From contig NZ_SLUB01000015.1 in NCBI RefSeq assembly GCF_004799755.1, forward strand, positions 1-64,000: a stretch of DNA of 64,000 nt, written 5' to 3'. The DNA comes from Bacillus timonensis. Lineage in GTDB: Bacteria; Bacillota; Bacilli; Bacillales; Bacillaceae_L. Positions within the stretch are counted from its first letter, which is position 1; each line of letters opens with the position of its first letter. Made by a program: the position numbers and the translations under genes. Positions 8,906 to 18,600 of the stretch are shown piece after piece. The notes below the pieces were generated by a model. It saw only the letters and a program-made list of their open reading frames with translations, was not told the origin of the DNA and did not search any database.

Positions 8906-9160
8906 ATGAATTTTTATATAAATCAAAGTATTTGTATACAAACGTTAAGAGTCGGGAGTGTTGCAAACTCATCGGTCTTACAGATTGGAAGTGCGGGCAT
9001 TATTCGGCCATCTGCACATCTGCATAATACAGGTGGTTTTACTAAACCAGCACCACAAATTACAGAACAAAATTTGCTAGAAGCACCTGCTGTCCCATTA
9101 GCTGGCGCATCAGGAACAGCAGGAGTAGCCCCTGTAATTGGTGCAACAGGAGTAAGATAA
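8906..9160 (+). CDS. gerPB: Spore germination protein GerPB
   Basis: An 84-residue protein with the GerPB pattern: MNFYINQSICIQTLRVGSV, then SSVLQIGSAGIIRP and a Pro/Ala/Gly-rich low-complexity C-terminus. SSVLQIGS recurs in GerPE downstream, showing the shared ancestry of these coat proteins. Its role is germinant permeability of the spore coat. Preceded by AAGGGGGT. Confidence 0.92.
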   Translation: MNFYINQSICIQTLRVGSVANSSVLQIGSAGIIRPSAHLHNTGGFTKPAPQITEQNLLEAPAVPLAGASGTAGVAPVIGATGVR

Positions 9161-9230
9161 TGGGCATTCACCCAATCGTTCTTATCTGCATAAAGTAATC
9201 TATAACAGAGTTTTAGAAAGGGTGAATGCT

Positions 9231-9860
9231 ATGTATCCTTATTATCATTGTGTGTCTTCCTCATATATTCAGAATCTTTATCAGTATATCCAACAACAAA
9301 ACGTACGGATTAATCAATTAGAGCAATCCCTTCAACAACTTCAAACGGAAATAGGAGAAATAAAAAAGCAACCATCCACCCATATTGAGAAAGTTGAATA
9401 TAAATTTGATCAACTAAAAGTTGAAACTCTAGAAGGAACTTTAAACATTGGTTTAAATCCATTAAATGGGGAACCAGTTGAGGACTTCTCCGTAGCTCAA
9501 GGAAAAATGAACATTCCGGATATTCGGCATGTCCATAAAGAAATACTTGGTGAGATACAAGACAATATAGATGAGTATTTATCAAATGAAGGTCCGGTAC
9601 TTATTGAAGGAATTGCAAACCAGGAAAGAACGGTTCTAGAAGAAGGACACTCAGGCTTTATCATTGAGGATATTCAGAAACAAATTCCTGACCGAATTGT
9701 CCATTATCTAGGTCAATATCATGGAGAGTTACAAAACCCATCAAGAGAAGCGGAAGTGTACCAAAACATTATCAGCCATATTAAAAACGACATCAAAAAT
9801 TCAGTTACTGGATATATTCAAAATTTGCCAAAAAACACGAAAAGGGAGAATGAGACGTGA
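9231..9860 (+). CDS. gerPC: Spore germination protein GerPC
   Basis: The only long gerP product, 209 residues. It begins with a heptad-like coiled coil (QNVRINQLEQSLQQLQTEIG, about residues 25-50) and continues as a charged, mostly helical protein, as in GerPC of other Bacillus. AAAGGG at 9217-9222 sits 8 bases before ATG 9231, so the in-frame GTG at 9222, which lies inside the ribosome site, is not used. Its last four bases overlap the gerPD start, implying translational coupling. Confidence 0.9.
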   Translation: MYPYYHCVSSSYIQNLYQYIQQQNVRINQLEQSLQQLQTEIGEIKKQPSTHIEKVEYKFDQLKVETLEGTLNIGLNPLNGEPVEDFSVAQGKMNIPDIRHVHKEILGEIQDNIDEYLSNEGPVLIEGIANQERTVLEEGHSGFIIEDIQKQIPDRIVHYLGQYHGELQNPSREAEVYQNIISHIKNDIKNSVTGYIQNLPKNTKRENET

Positions 9861-10036
9861 ACTTTACGGTTGTAAATAAGGAATTACAAGTTGGACATAT
9901 TGATATTGTCGGTGTTTCAACATCGGCTGTTTTTATTATTGGAGATGCACAAACCATTTCTATGACTTCTGCTTTTGACACTCCACCTGAATCTTTAATC
10001 ATTGGACCATTTGTTCCGCTAGCCCCAGAGAGTTGA
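9857..10036 (+). CDS. gerPD: Spore germination protein GerPD, 59 aa
   Basis: GTG start at 9857 overlaps the gerPC stop by four bases (GTGA), with GGGAG 8 bases upstream. The product has the GerPD features TVVNKELQVGHIDIVGVSTS, FIIGDAQTI and a DTPPESLIIGPFVPLAP C-terminus. It completes the operon order gerPABCDEF; a spore-coat permeability role is inferred from the family. Confidence 0.92.
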   Translation: MNFTVVNKELQVGHIDIVGVSTSAVFIIGDAQTISMTSAFDTPPESLIIGPFVPLAPES

Positions 10037-10042
10037 TGTACA

Positions 10043-10423
10043 TTGAAAAGACTATCGGTAGTAGACTATATTCGGATAAATACTGTTCTGTTTAGTAGTA
10101 TAGTAGAGGTTGGTGATTCTCGAAGAATTGCTCCTTTTTCGCAAGCACTTGCTTTTCAAAAAGAAGTCCCACTATTTTTTTCAAATGAAGGAAGTCTTTC
10201 TGCATTTCCTTTTTTTAAAAGGGAGCTCCCCAAGGTTACAATTGAAGACAAAATAACGATGAATATCTTCCATCAAAATCCTGTTATCAAAGTCAATACT
10301 GTTAGAATACTAGGGATTTCCTCTTCATCTGTACTCCAGATTGGATCAACTGTTGAGATAGAGTCAAAATCTAAAGTAAAACATATTCGAAAGTTATTAG
10401 AACATCAGACCATTGAAAGATAG
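10043..10423 (+). CDS. gerPE: Spore germination protein GerPE
   Basis: A 126-residue product opening MKRLSVVDYIRINTVLFSS and containing IVEVGDSRRIAPFSQALAFQ and a late SSSVLQIGST block, as in GerPE. It starts at TTG 10043, six bases after the gerPD stop; the ribosome site (GAGAG) is modest. The following 65-base gap to gerPF contains a second candidate sigma-K promoter. Confidence 0.88.
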   Translation: MKRLSVVDYIRINTVLFSSIVEVGDSRRIAPFSQALAFQKEVPLFFSNEGSLSAFPFFKRELPKVTIEDKITMNIFHQNPVIKVNTVRILGISSSSVLQIGSTVEIESKSKVKHIRKLLEHQTIER

Positions 10424-10425
10424 TT

Positions 10426-10453
10426 CACTAATTTTGTATTTTCACATAAAGTA
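10426..10453 (+). promoter_or_regulatory. Second candidate sigma-K promoter, before gerPF
   Basis: CACT at 10426-10429, then 15 bases, then CATAAAGTA at 10445-10453. This is one base short of the ideal spacing but has a perfect -10 form. It could give gerPF extra transcription independent of gerPA. Confidence 0.5.
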
Positions 10454-10488
10454 ATAGCATGAAAATGTTTTTTAAAGGATGACGCTAT

Positions 10489-10707
10489 ATGCCTTCTATT
10501 GTTGGACCTATAAAAATTGTGAATGTCGGTGGTGGAGTCGTTAATTTCGGTGACTCCTTCTATGTTTCACCTAAAGATACAGCAAAGACCTACTCAGGGT
10601 CAGGATCATTTAATACTGGAGATTTTATTTGTACCAATAATGGATTAAACTCCACAAATACAAATGACGAAGATTTCGCAGATCAATTAATGAAAAATAA
10701 TGCGTAA
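10489..10707 (+). CDS. gerPF: Spore germination protein GerPF
   Basis: A 72-residue paralogue of GerPA: MPSIVGPIKIVNVGGGVVNF, then GDSFYVSPKDTAKT, SGSGSFNTGDF and an NNGLNSTNT motif. The gap from gerPE (65 bases) is wider than elsewhere in the operon. AAAGGATGA provides the ribosome site. It ends at a strong bidirectional terminator shared with sbcC. Confidence 0.92.
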   Translation: MPSIVGPIKIVNVGGGVVNFGDSFYVSPKDTAKTYSGSGSFNTGDFICTNNGLNSTNTNDEDFADQLMKNNA

Positions 10708-10711
10708 AAAT

Positions 10712-10736
10712 AAAAAGGCCGAAACACGGCCTTTTT
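10712..10736. terminator. Bidirectional terminator gerPF / sbcC
   Basis: A perfect 10-bp stem AAAAAGGCCG/CGGCCTTTTT with a 5-base loop gives a T run in both directions. Confidence 0.95.
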
Positions 10737-10741
10737 ACATT

Positions 10742-13700
10742 TTATAATGTTTCTAATCTTACAAGCGTACCTCTACCTGATGGTTCAGCTGGTTCCACGA
10801 TTAAGCGTTTAGGCAACCTAGCCCTTAATTCCTGGACGTGACTAATAACACCTACCGCTAATTGTTTTGAATGTAATTTTTCAAGAGCTGACACAACCGT
10901 ATCTAAAAGGTCTGCATCCAATGTACCAAATCCTTCATCTAAGAAGAAGAATTGTAACGGATATTCACCCCTTAGCTGGATTTGAGCGGACAGGGATAGT
11001 GCCAACGCCAATGATGTTAAGAAGGTTTCTCCACCGGAAAGTGTTGTAACAGGACGTCTAACCCCACCATTTGCATCATCCCTCATAATAAATCCACCCT
11101 GTGAATCCACCTCAACAGCATAGCGCTGTCTAGTAAGAATGCCAAGACGCTCTGTTGCGTCAAGACTTACTTGAACAAGCTGTTCCTCTGCAATAAACTC
11201 TACGAAACTATTCCCTTTAAAAACGGATTGAAGCTTGTTAAATTGCTCCACTGACTGTTCAAGCTCGTTTCGTCGTTTTTCAAGCTCGTTGAATCGCTCA
11301 TGTTTTTCTAACAGCACCTGAAGGGCATTTACAGCTGCTCCCTTCGCTTCAACCGCTTGATTAAGCATCTCTTTCATTTCCGTACGAACCCTTTGGATTT
11401 CGTCCCATTTTTCTTGTGTTAGTTCTTCACCTTTTAGGAGATCATTTACTTTTTGCAAATCGGTTTGTACTTGCTTGTGGCGATCCCAATATCGCTCAAT
11501 TTGTGAACCAAGCTCCTCTTGCTCATGTTTTGAAAGTACCGATTCCATTACATCCGAACTTTGTAAAAAGCTTGTTGATTCAAGTCTCTCAGCCCATTTA
11601 CTTGTAGCTTTTTCACTTCTGCTTTTCCCGTCCTGAAATGCTTGCAAGGCCGCATGGGTTTCGTTTTCAAGTTTTTGACATTCCCCTTGGACCTTTTGCC
11701 AAGCTTCGTAAGCTCTTGATTCGTTGTCCTCAAGCTGCTTTATCATTTGTTCCGTTTCAACTAATAACTGAGGGATGTTGTTGTCTCCAATTTCTCTTAA
11801 AAGTTTTTCACGTGCTTCAGATAAAGCTTCAAGTTTACTTTTTAATGTAGAATTGACTTCAACAATTTGACGTTCAAGCTCATTGCTTTCATGTTGATGC
11901 TTTTGTTTTTCTTGTTCTTTTTGTTCAAGTAAAGTGGTGCTATTTTCAATTTCAACAGAAAGACTTTGCGCCAACTTGTCATTTTTTGAGATGTCTTCCA
12001 GCTTTGATTCGATTGTTTCAAAATCAAGCTGTGGAAAGGATTGTTTCCAGTGCAAGTACTGTTCTTTCGTTTTTTCCTGTAAGTTTAAAACTCGAGACGT
12101 AAGCTCATTAAAGGTTTTTGTATTGATTTCCTTTGTCTGTTCAAGCTGGTTCACTTGTTTTAATGATGCACGAAGGTCTTGAATGACTTTTCTACCCATT
12201 TCTTGAAGCTTTAAATAATCTTGTTGCAATGATTTTTGTTCAACAACAAGCGCTTGAAGCTTTCCATCCACATCTTCAAACTCATCATCACTAACTGTCT
12301 TCTTAGCTTGGATAGGAGCATTCATTTCCCCAGGGTATTCCCCGATAAGTCCCCCAGAGATTTGCTCGAGCTTAAGTTTGAGTGTTGAAAATTCTTGTTT
12401 TAGCTCCCTTACAATGGTTATATCATTGCTGAGTTTTTCGATTTGCGCTGCGATTTCATCTCCATGATCTTCAAGACTAGATACAGGATTCGGATGATGG
12501 GTAGAACCGCAAACTGGACATGGCTCTCCGGTTTCAAGCTTATCCGCAAGTTGAATAGCAAGATTCATTTTCCGATTATCCTCCAGTTTTTGCTTAAGCA
12601 TAGAAAGTTTAGCCTCAGCAAAAGCAATAAGCTTTTCACTATCTCTTTCAGAATCACAAACAGCTTCATACTTGGATGCATTCTTTAAAAACAGCACTTC
12701 CATTCTATGTTTAGCCTGGTTGAGCACCTCATTTTGTGAGTTCAGTATTTTCTCTAATTGTTCAAGTTGTATTTGACTATTTTCAAGCTCTTTTTTTTGC
12801 TCGTTTATATTTGACTTAGAAAATAGGATCGTCTGCTTCAGTTGATTGGCTTTCTGGAGCTCGTCCCGTACTTCTGCTGTAACAGTTAATTTCGATAGCT
12901 TTTCTCTTCGATCCCTTTGTTTCTCTGTATCATCCGTTATGGATGCAGTAATAGCTTCAATTATCTTTTGTTTTTCACGTACTAGTGATTGTAAGCTATT
13001 CAGCTTAGCTTGGAGCCCATTCGCTTCTCCTTCTAGAACAATTGCTTTTTCCTGAATGACCTTAGCATCAGTCAGCTGTTGTTTTTTTGTTACGTAATAT
13101 GGTAATTTTTCCGTCTTTTCCTGACGAGCATGATGATAATTAGTTGCCTTTGCTTCATTTTCTTGCTTTTTGGTTTTTAATTGATTTTGTAAAGACTGAT
13201 AACGTATGGTTGCTTTGTCTAATGCTTGTTTTGCAGACTCGTATTCCTCTAAATACGGAAGGATAAGAGCAGCTGTTTCGGCATTCTTCACTGTTTGTTC
13301 AAGATGAAGGATATATGGTTTCTTTTGCTCGATTTCAACCGATTTTTTTAATAGCTCACTTTTTTCTAATTGCCACTGCCAAATACTCTTACTTTTTTCA
13401 AAATCAGCATCAATCTTGTTGACCTCATTTTGTCGTTTTTCCAGAAGTATCTCTGCATTTTTTAGTTCTTGCTCCGCACTTTTGATTGCTTCTGTTGATG
13501 CATCCCCTAGACCTGCTTGTTCAGCTGCTACTTCGTTTAACTCACTTTTTGCTGTGGTTAGCTTATTCTTTAATTTTTTATTTAGCTTGTCTCCATATTG
13601 TTCAAGATTGAATAAGCGTTGGAGCATTTGTCTGCGGTCTGCACCCTTTAGTGATAAAAACTCAGCAAACTTTCCTTGTGGTAAGACGACTGCTCTCGTA

Positions 13701-14131
13701 AAGTCATCAATCGTTAGCCCTAAGAGATCCTGGACACATTGATTGACTTCACCAATTTTATCAGCAAGAACTACCGATTCCTCACCCACTTCAATAATTC
13801 GACTTACAGATGATTTAAGCTTTAATTCATCCTGGCGTTTAAAGCTGCGCTCTATGGTATAACGCTTTGCTCCTTTGGCGTTTTCTAGCTCAAATGTAAA
13901 AGAAACGTAAAGCAGATTTTCTGCATGATTTAATATTCCGTGCGTATTATTGGATGCGCGCTCGACTTTGCCATATAAGGCAAGAGTCATCGCATCAAGA
14001 ATGGACGATTTACCACTTCCTGTCGGTCCAAAAATCCCAAATACTCCACCTTCACAAAGGGAACCAAAATCAACCGTTTGTTTTTCGCGGAAGCTATGAA
14101 GTCCCGCTACTGTTAATGTGATAGGTTTCAT
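10742..14131 (-). CDS. sbcC: DNA double-strand-break nuclease subunit SbcC
   Basis: An 1129-residue SMC-like ATPase, partner of SbcD; the SbcCD complex opens hairpins and cleaves protein-blocked DNA ends. Visible parts in order: Walker A GPTGSGKSSILDAMTLALYG near residue 40, a long coiled coil, the zinc-hook CPVCGS near the middle (dimerising two arms), the second coiled coil, the ABC signature LSGGETFLTSLALALS and Walker B FFFLDEGFGTLD near the C-terminus. It overlaps sbcD by four bases. Gene order sbcD-sbcC downstream of addBA matches B. subtilis. Confidence 0.97.
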   Translation of the reverse strand: MKPITLTVAGLHSFREKQTVDFGSLCEGGVFGIFGPTGSGKSSILDAMTLALYGKVERASNNTHGILNHAENLLYVSFTFELENAKGAKRYTIERSFKRQDELKLKSSVSRIIEVGEESVVLADKIGEVNQCVQDLLGLTIDDFTRAVVLPQGKFAEFLSLKGADRRQMLQRLFNLEQYGDKLNKKLKNKLTTAKSELNEVAAEQAGLGDASTEAIKSAEQELKNAEILLEKRQNEVNKIDADFEKSKSIWQWQLEKSELLKKSVEIEQKKPYILHLEQTVKNAETAALILPYLEEYESAKQALDKATIRYQSLQNQLKTKKQENEAKATNYHHARQEKTEKLPYYVTKKQQLTDAKVIQEKAIVLEGEANGLQAKLNSLQSLVREKQKIIEAITASITDDTEKQRDRREKLSKLTVTAEVRDELQKANQLKQTILFSKSNINEQKKELENSQIQLEQLEKILNSQNEVLNQAKHRMEVLFLKNASKYEAVCDSERDSEKLIAFAEAKLSMLKQKLEDNRKMNLAIQLADKLETGEPCPVCGSTHHPNPVSSLEDHGDEIAAQIEKLSNDITIVRELKQEFSTLKLKLEQISGGLIGEYPGEMNAPIQAKKTVSDDEFEDVDGKLQALVVEQKSLQQDYLKLQEMGRKVIQDLRASLKQVNQLEQTKEINTKTFNELTSRVLNLQEKTKEQYLHWKQSFPQLDFETIESKLEDISKNDKLAQSLSVEIENSTTLLEQKEQEKQKHQHESNELERQIVEVNSTLKSKLEALSEAREKLLREIGDNNIPQLLVETEQMIKQLEDNESRAYEAWQKVQGECQKLENETHAALQAFQDGKSRSEKATSKWAERLESTSFLQSSDVMESVLSKHEQEELGSQIERYWDRHKQVQTDLQKVNDLLKGEELTQEKWDEIQRVRTEMKEMLNQAVEAKGAAVNALQVLLEKHERFNELEKRRNELEQSVEQFNKLQSVFKGNSFVEFIAEEQLVQVSLDATERLGILTRQRYAVEVDSQGGFIMRDDANGGVRRPVTTLSGGETFLTSLALALSLSAQIQLRGEYPLQFFFLDEGFGTLDADLLDTVVSALEKLHSKQLAVGVISHVQELRARLPKRLIVEPAEPSGRGTLVRLETL

Positions 14132-15312
14132 GCTTCGTCACCATCCTCGTCTACATCATCAGAAATCAGCTCTAAAAATAATTTCGTAAGTTCTGGTTCT
14201 GGTTTCGCACCGCCTGTTTGTTTTTCATAAAAGCGAACAAAAAGTTCATCTATAGGGGTATTTGTATTCACTATCCGCTCTGCTCTTTCTTTTTCAAGCT
14301 CTTCAAAAACAGGGCGAATATGAATGAGACCACTATGATGCTTTCGTAATCGATGAATCTCTTCGATTGAAAGGGCGTTTGTCACGTGAATTTCAAGGTC
14401 AATCCATGCATTCGCATCCTTACCTTCATCAAGCCAAGTATAGACTTGAGCTAACCCCTCTTTCGCTTTCCATCTTACAAGTGGTTTTCCACTTGATAAA
14501 AACACCTCAGACATTTCAATGGGCTGGTTAGGTTTCGCGTCTAAAATCGTTACAGATTTCGCGTACCCTGCTTCAGAAAAACTGTACGCTAATGGAGAAC
14601 CTGAATATCTCGCCATCGTTTTCGCTCTGGAGACCATTTGCGGACGGTGTAGATGCCCTAACGCTACGTATTGTGCTGCTTCCGGGAGACTAGTAGCAGC
14701 TACCGTGTAAGCCCCACCAACCTCAATTGGTCGCTCAGAATCTGAGCTACTTCCACCTGTTACATAAATATGGCTCATTGCGATATTAATGGTTTCCGGT
14801 GTAAAAGCTTTACTCATTTCTTCAAAGATTCCTTGGATGCGTTGGTCATATTTATCGCGAAGTATTAATTCTTCATGGGAATCTGATAACACTTCGGCTA
14901 AACGTGACTCAGATGGATATGGTAAAGCTGCTAGTTTAAGAGTTTCATTTGTTGTAGGAACATAGATGGTCTGGACATCAATTGTCGGCAAGCCAAGTAG
15001 TTGAATTCCTTGTTTTTGAGCAAGTGGTGAGGCTGCAGACAGGCGGTCTGGGTTATCATGGTTTCCTGCGATAATCGATACAGGTCGTTTGCCACCATTA
15101 GCTAAACGGGCGATACTTTCGTAAAATAAGCTTTCAGCTGCTGCCGGTGGATTCACTGTATCAAATGCATCACCTGCCATTAAAACAACATCGATTTTTT
15201 CTTCTTCGACAATTTTTACAAGCTCGTCCAAAAATTGCGCTTGTTCTTCTAATCTACTTCTTCCCTCAAGGGATCGACCTAAATGCCAATCCGCAGTATG
15301 AAGAATTCTCAT
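14128..15312 (-). CDS. sbcD: DNA repair exonuclease SbcD
   Basis: A 394-residue Mre11-type metallophosphoesterase. The metal motifs are in order: LHTADWHLGRSLEG at the N-terminus, MAGDAFD, IIAGNHDNPDR, MSHIYVTGG and VALGHLHRPQ. It should be a manganese-dependent nuclease working with SbcC. ATG 15312 lies behind AGGAAGGGGAG. The 370-base space between it and addA contains an interspersed repeat and the addA terminator, so it probably has its own promoter near 15345-15365 (TTAAAATAATAAT). Confidence 0.96.
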   Translation of the reverse strand: MRILHTADWHLGRSLEGRSRLEEQAQFLDELVKIVEEEKIDVVLMAGDAFDTVNPPAAAESLFYESIARLANGGKRPVSIIAGNHDNPDRLSAASPLAQKQGIQLLGLPTIDVQTIYVPTTNETLKLAALPYPSESRLAEVLSDSHEELILRDKYDQRIQGIFEEMSKAFTPETINIAMSHIYVTGGSSSDSERPIEVGGAYTVAATSLPEAAQYVALGHLHRPQMVSRAKTMARYSGSPLAYSFSEAGYAKSVTILDAKPNQPIEMSEVFLSSGKPLVRWKAKEGLAQVYTWLDEGKDANAWIDLEIHVTNALSIEEIHRLRKHHSGLIHIRPVFEELEKERAERIVNTNTPIDELFVRFYEKQTGGAKPEPELTKLFLELISDDVDEDGDEA

Positions 15313-15405
15313 TTGAAACTCCCCTTCCTTTACCGAAATCTAGTATTATTATTTTAACATAGGAGGTGGTCTGAGATTGATAATGTTAACTGGAAATTAA
15401 AAAAC

Positions 15406-15588
15406 AAAAGCGCAAGCGCCTTGGAAGTGGAACATCGACTAACTACTGCCACGTCCTGTGGCAAACGTCGATGTCAGCACTTCCTGTGCAAGTCCGACAA
15501 GCATAAGAAAAGCTAGCTAGAAGGATGCCTTTTATCCTTCTTGACAGATTGGCTTATGACCTCGAGGGTCTAGGCGCTGGAGCTGGAC
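15406..15588 (+). repeat. Interspersed palindromic repeat, copy A
   Basis: Begins AAAAGCGCAAGCGCC and ends GGCGCTGGAGCTGGAC, with inner blocks CAAGCATAAGA, GAAGGATG and GATTGGCTTATGACCTCGAGG. Ends and inner arms are partly complementary, so the unit can fold on itself. Copies B (45357-45477) and C (60658-60780, inverted) share the same ordered blocks. It sits between addA and sbcD. Confidence 0.8.
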
Positions 15589-15646
15589 TTGGATACACTT
15601 ATTAAGAAGAATCCACAACGAAAAATTTTATAATATCCTAGAACGC

Positions 15647-15681
15647 GAAAAAAAGTACTGCCCTTAATATGAGCAGTACTT
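15647..15681 (-). terminator. Terminator of addBA
   Basis: AAGTACTGC/GCAGTACTT 9-bp arms with an 11-base loop, then a T run on the minus strand, just after the addA stop codon. Confidence 0.9.
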
Positions 15682-15686
15682 CCCAC

Positions 15687-18600
15687 TTACACCTCTAACA
15701 AATGCCCACCATCGAAAAAGTATAAATATCTTTCATTTAGTGGTTTTCTCCATATATATTCGATTGCCTTACTGTATAATTCAAGCTGGACGCGATAGCG
15801 GTCTTCTAGTTCAGGCTTTGCATCTTCAAAGCTTCTAAACTTACCTGTAATGGTGTCCGTTTTATAGTCAATCAGAACAATTCCTTTTTCATCCTCAAAA
15901 ATACAGTCAATAACCCCTTGAATGAGGACATGTTCCTGTTGTTCATCAGACCAATCTGCATAGGCTTCAACTGCAGGAATGGCAACACTAAAAGGAACCT
16001 CTCGTCTTACACTTTTAGCCTCTATCATGCGCTGCGCAATCCCGGATTCAAAAAATCCCAGAATACTTGCTACATCGATAACATCTGCCTGTTCTTGCGT
16101 TAACAATTCATGATGAACCATTTTTTGAATTTGTTCGCGAAGGGAATCTTCGTTAATTGGTTCACTGAAATTAACATGTTGCATCACCATATGCATTGCG
16201 GTCCCACGTTCAGCAGGTGTTAATGATTTTTGCTGCATAAATCGTGGACGATCTGCACTTGCAGCTCTGAAACGAGGAAGAAAAGCCACATCACTATGTT
16301 CATCCCTGTTCTCTCGTTGTCTTTTTATCTCTGAGACAGACTGTTTTGAACGCTTATTTGCCGCAGATTTATATGGGTATTGCCATGTTAATTGATGTTC
16401 AATTTGATCAGATGCATCACTACTAACCGGAATTGGTTTTCCTTCCTTTAGTGCAGCCTCCATTTGTTCATGCTTGCTTTCTTCTCCAACCTCAATTTTT
16501 TGTAATTCCACAGCCGGGATTGTCCGAATCTCCCATTTTGCTGGGTGATTAACAATATCGGCAGGAAGCCCGTCGACTGATTCATCTCCACGAAGTAATT
16601 CAGCATCCCTATGTCTAATCAAGCCGGGGCCAATCCAATCCAAATATGATTTAGCTCCAGCTCTTGTATGGTCAGCAATCAACCATTCTTTATTTTGAAG
16701 TGTGGCCTGCCATTTACCAAGTTGCTTACCTAAATCCTTTACAGTACCTACTAGATAAAGCTTTTCCTTTGCTCTCGTCAGTGCAACATATAAAACACGC
16801 ATTTCTTCAGAAATCAGTTCAAGGTGCATTTTTTTCTTAATGGCAAGCATTGGAAGAGTGGGATACGTTACCCGAAGTCTTGGATTTACATATTTTGTTC
16901 CAAATCCAAGCTCTTTGTCTAACAAATACTTTTTATTTAAATCCATCATATTAAATTGCTTTGAAAGTCCCGCAACAAACACAACTGGGAATTCAAGTCC
17001 TTTACTTTTATGAATGGTCATGAGGCGAACAACATCCTCTTGTTCCCCAAGTGCCCTTGCCGTACCTAAATCATCACCGCGATCTTGCATTCTTTCGATG
17101 AAACGCAAGAAACGGAATAAACCTCTAAAGGAAGTCGCTTCATACTGTCGGGCACGGTCATAGAGTGCACGAAGGTTTGCCTGTCGTTGCTTCCCTCCTG
17201 GCATGCCCCCAACAAAATCATAAAAATAAGTCTCTCGGTATAGTTGCCAAATCAATTCTGATAAGGAACCTGTTCTCGCTCGAGTACGCCAGCTTTCTAA
17301 CTTATGATAAAATTCAGCTACCTTATCATGTGTAGCATCATCTGAAGATGCTTCCTCCAAGAATACCTTCAACGCCTCGTAGTAAGGGCTATTTTTTTCA
17401 TAGGTTCGGATTTTAGCCAACTCATCCGCTTCAAGTCCAACAATTGGTGAACGTAAAACAGATGTAAGCGGAATATCCTGGAATGGATTATCAATCACCT
17501 TCAACAAGGACATCATAATCGCGACTTCAGTTGCATCAAAATAGCCTGTTGAAAGATCCGCATAAATCGGAATTCCTTGCTGTTTAAACTCCTCCATAAG
17601 TTGCGGAGCCCATGGCATCGAGCGCATCAGAATGACAATATCACGATACGTAATGCTTTTCATTCGATTTTCTTTACGGTCAAACACTTGGAATCCGGTA
17701 GAAATCATATCCTTGATTTGCTTTGCCATCGCTCGCGCTTCAAGCTGGGCTGTTTCTAGTTCCGCCTCATCAAATAGGACGATGCTCTCCTCATCTTCTG
17801 ATTCTTCATCTGCTTTATAGCTTTCGGTTTCCTGTCCATTTTTATCAATTAACACTAATTCTGCAGCCATTTGATTACTTTCGGGATAAGCAGCTCCTAG
17901 CTTTAATTCCGCATCATCGTCATATTCAATTTCACCAACAGCTTCTCCCATAATTTGTTTAAACAAATAATTCGTTCCATCCAAGACCTCAGCTCGACTA
18001 CGGAAGTTCTTCGATAAATCAATTCTTAATCCTGTATTTTCCCCAGAGGGGGTAAACCGTTTGTATTTACTTAAAAATAACATCGGTTCCGCCAGACGGA
18101 AGCGATAAATCGACTGCTTCACATCTCCAACCATGAACATATTTCCAGTTGCTTCCCCGTCTTTTGTTACTAGTTTTAAGATCGATTCCTGCACCATATT
18201 CGTATCCTGATATTCATCCACAAATGCTTCTTCAAACTGAAGTCGATATTGAAGGGCTGCTTCGGATGGGACAAGCTCGTCAGACGGGTCTTCTTTACGA
18301 AGAATTTCCAGACAATAATGCTCTAAATCTGAAAAGTCAACAAGTCCTTTTTCTTCTTTCACCTTCTGAAATCTCTCGCCAAATTCAATCACAAGCTGAA
18401 CCAGCAATTCAATCGAAGGCTGCATTTCTTTAATATTGTCTATATAGCTTTCCGGAGTTCGACTGAACAAATCTTCTTTTATTTTTTCAACCAGCTTTTT
18501 CGCGTCATCTCTTAATTTTGTTACCTGGTCCTTTAGATATTCATCATACTCGTCACCCTTAACAGGCTTTGCTCTACTAAAGACAAGAGTTTGCATTTCA

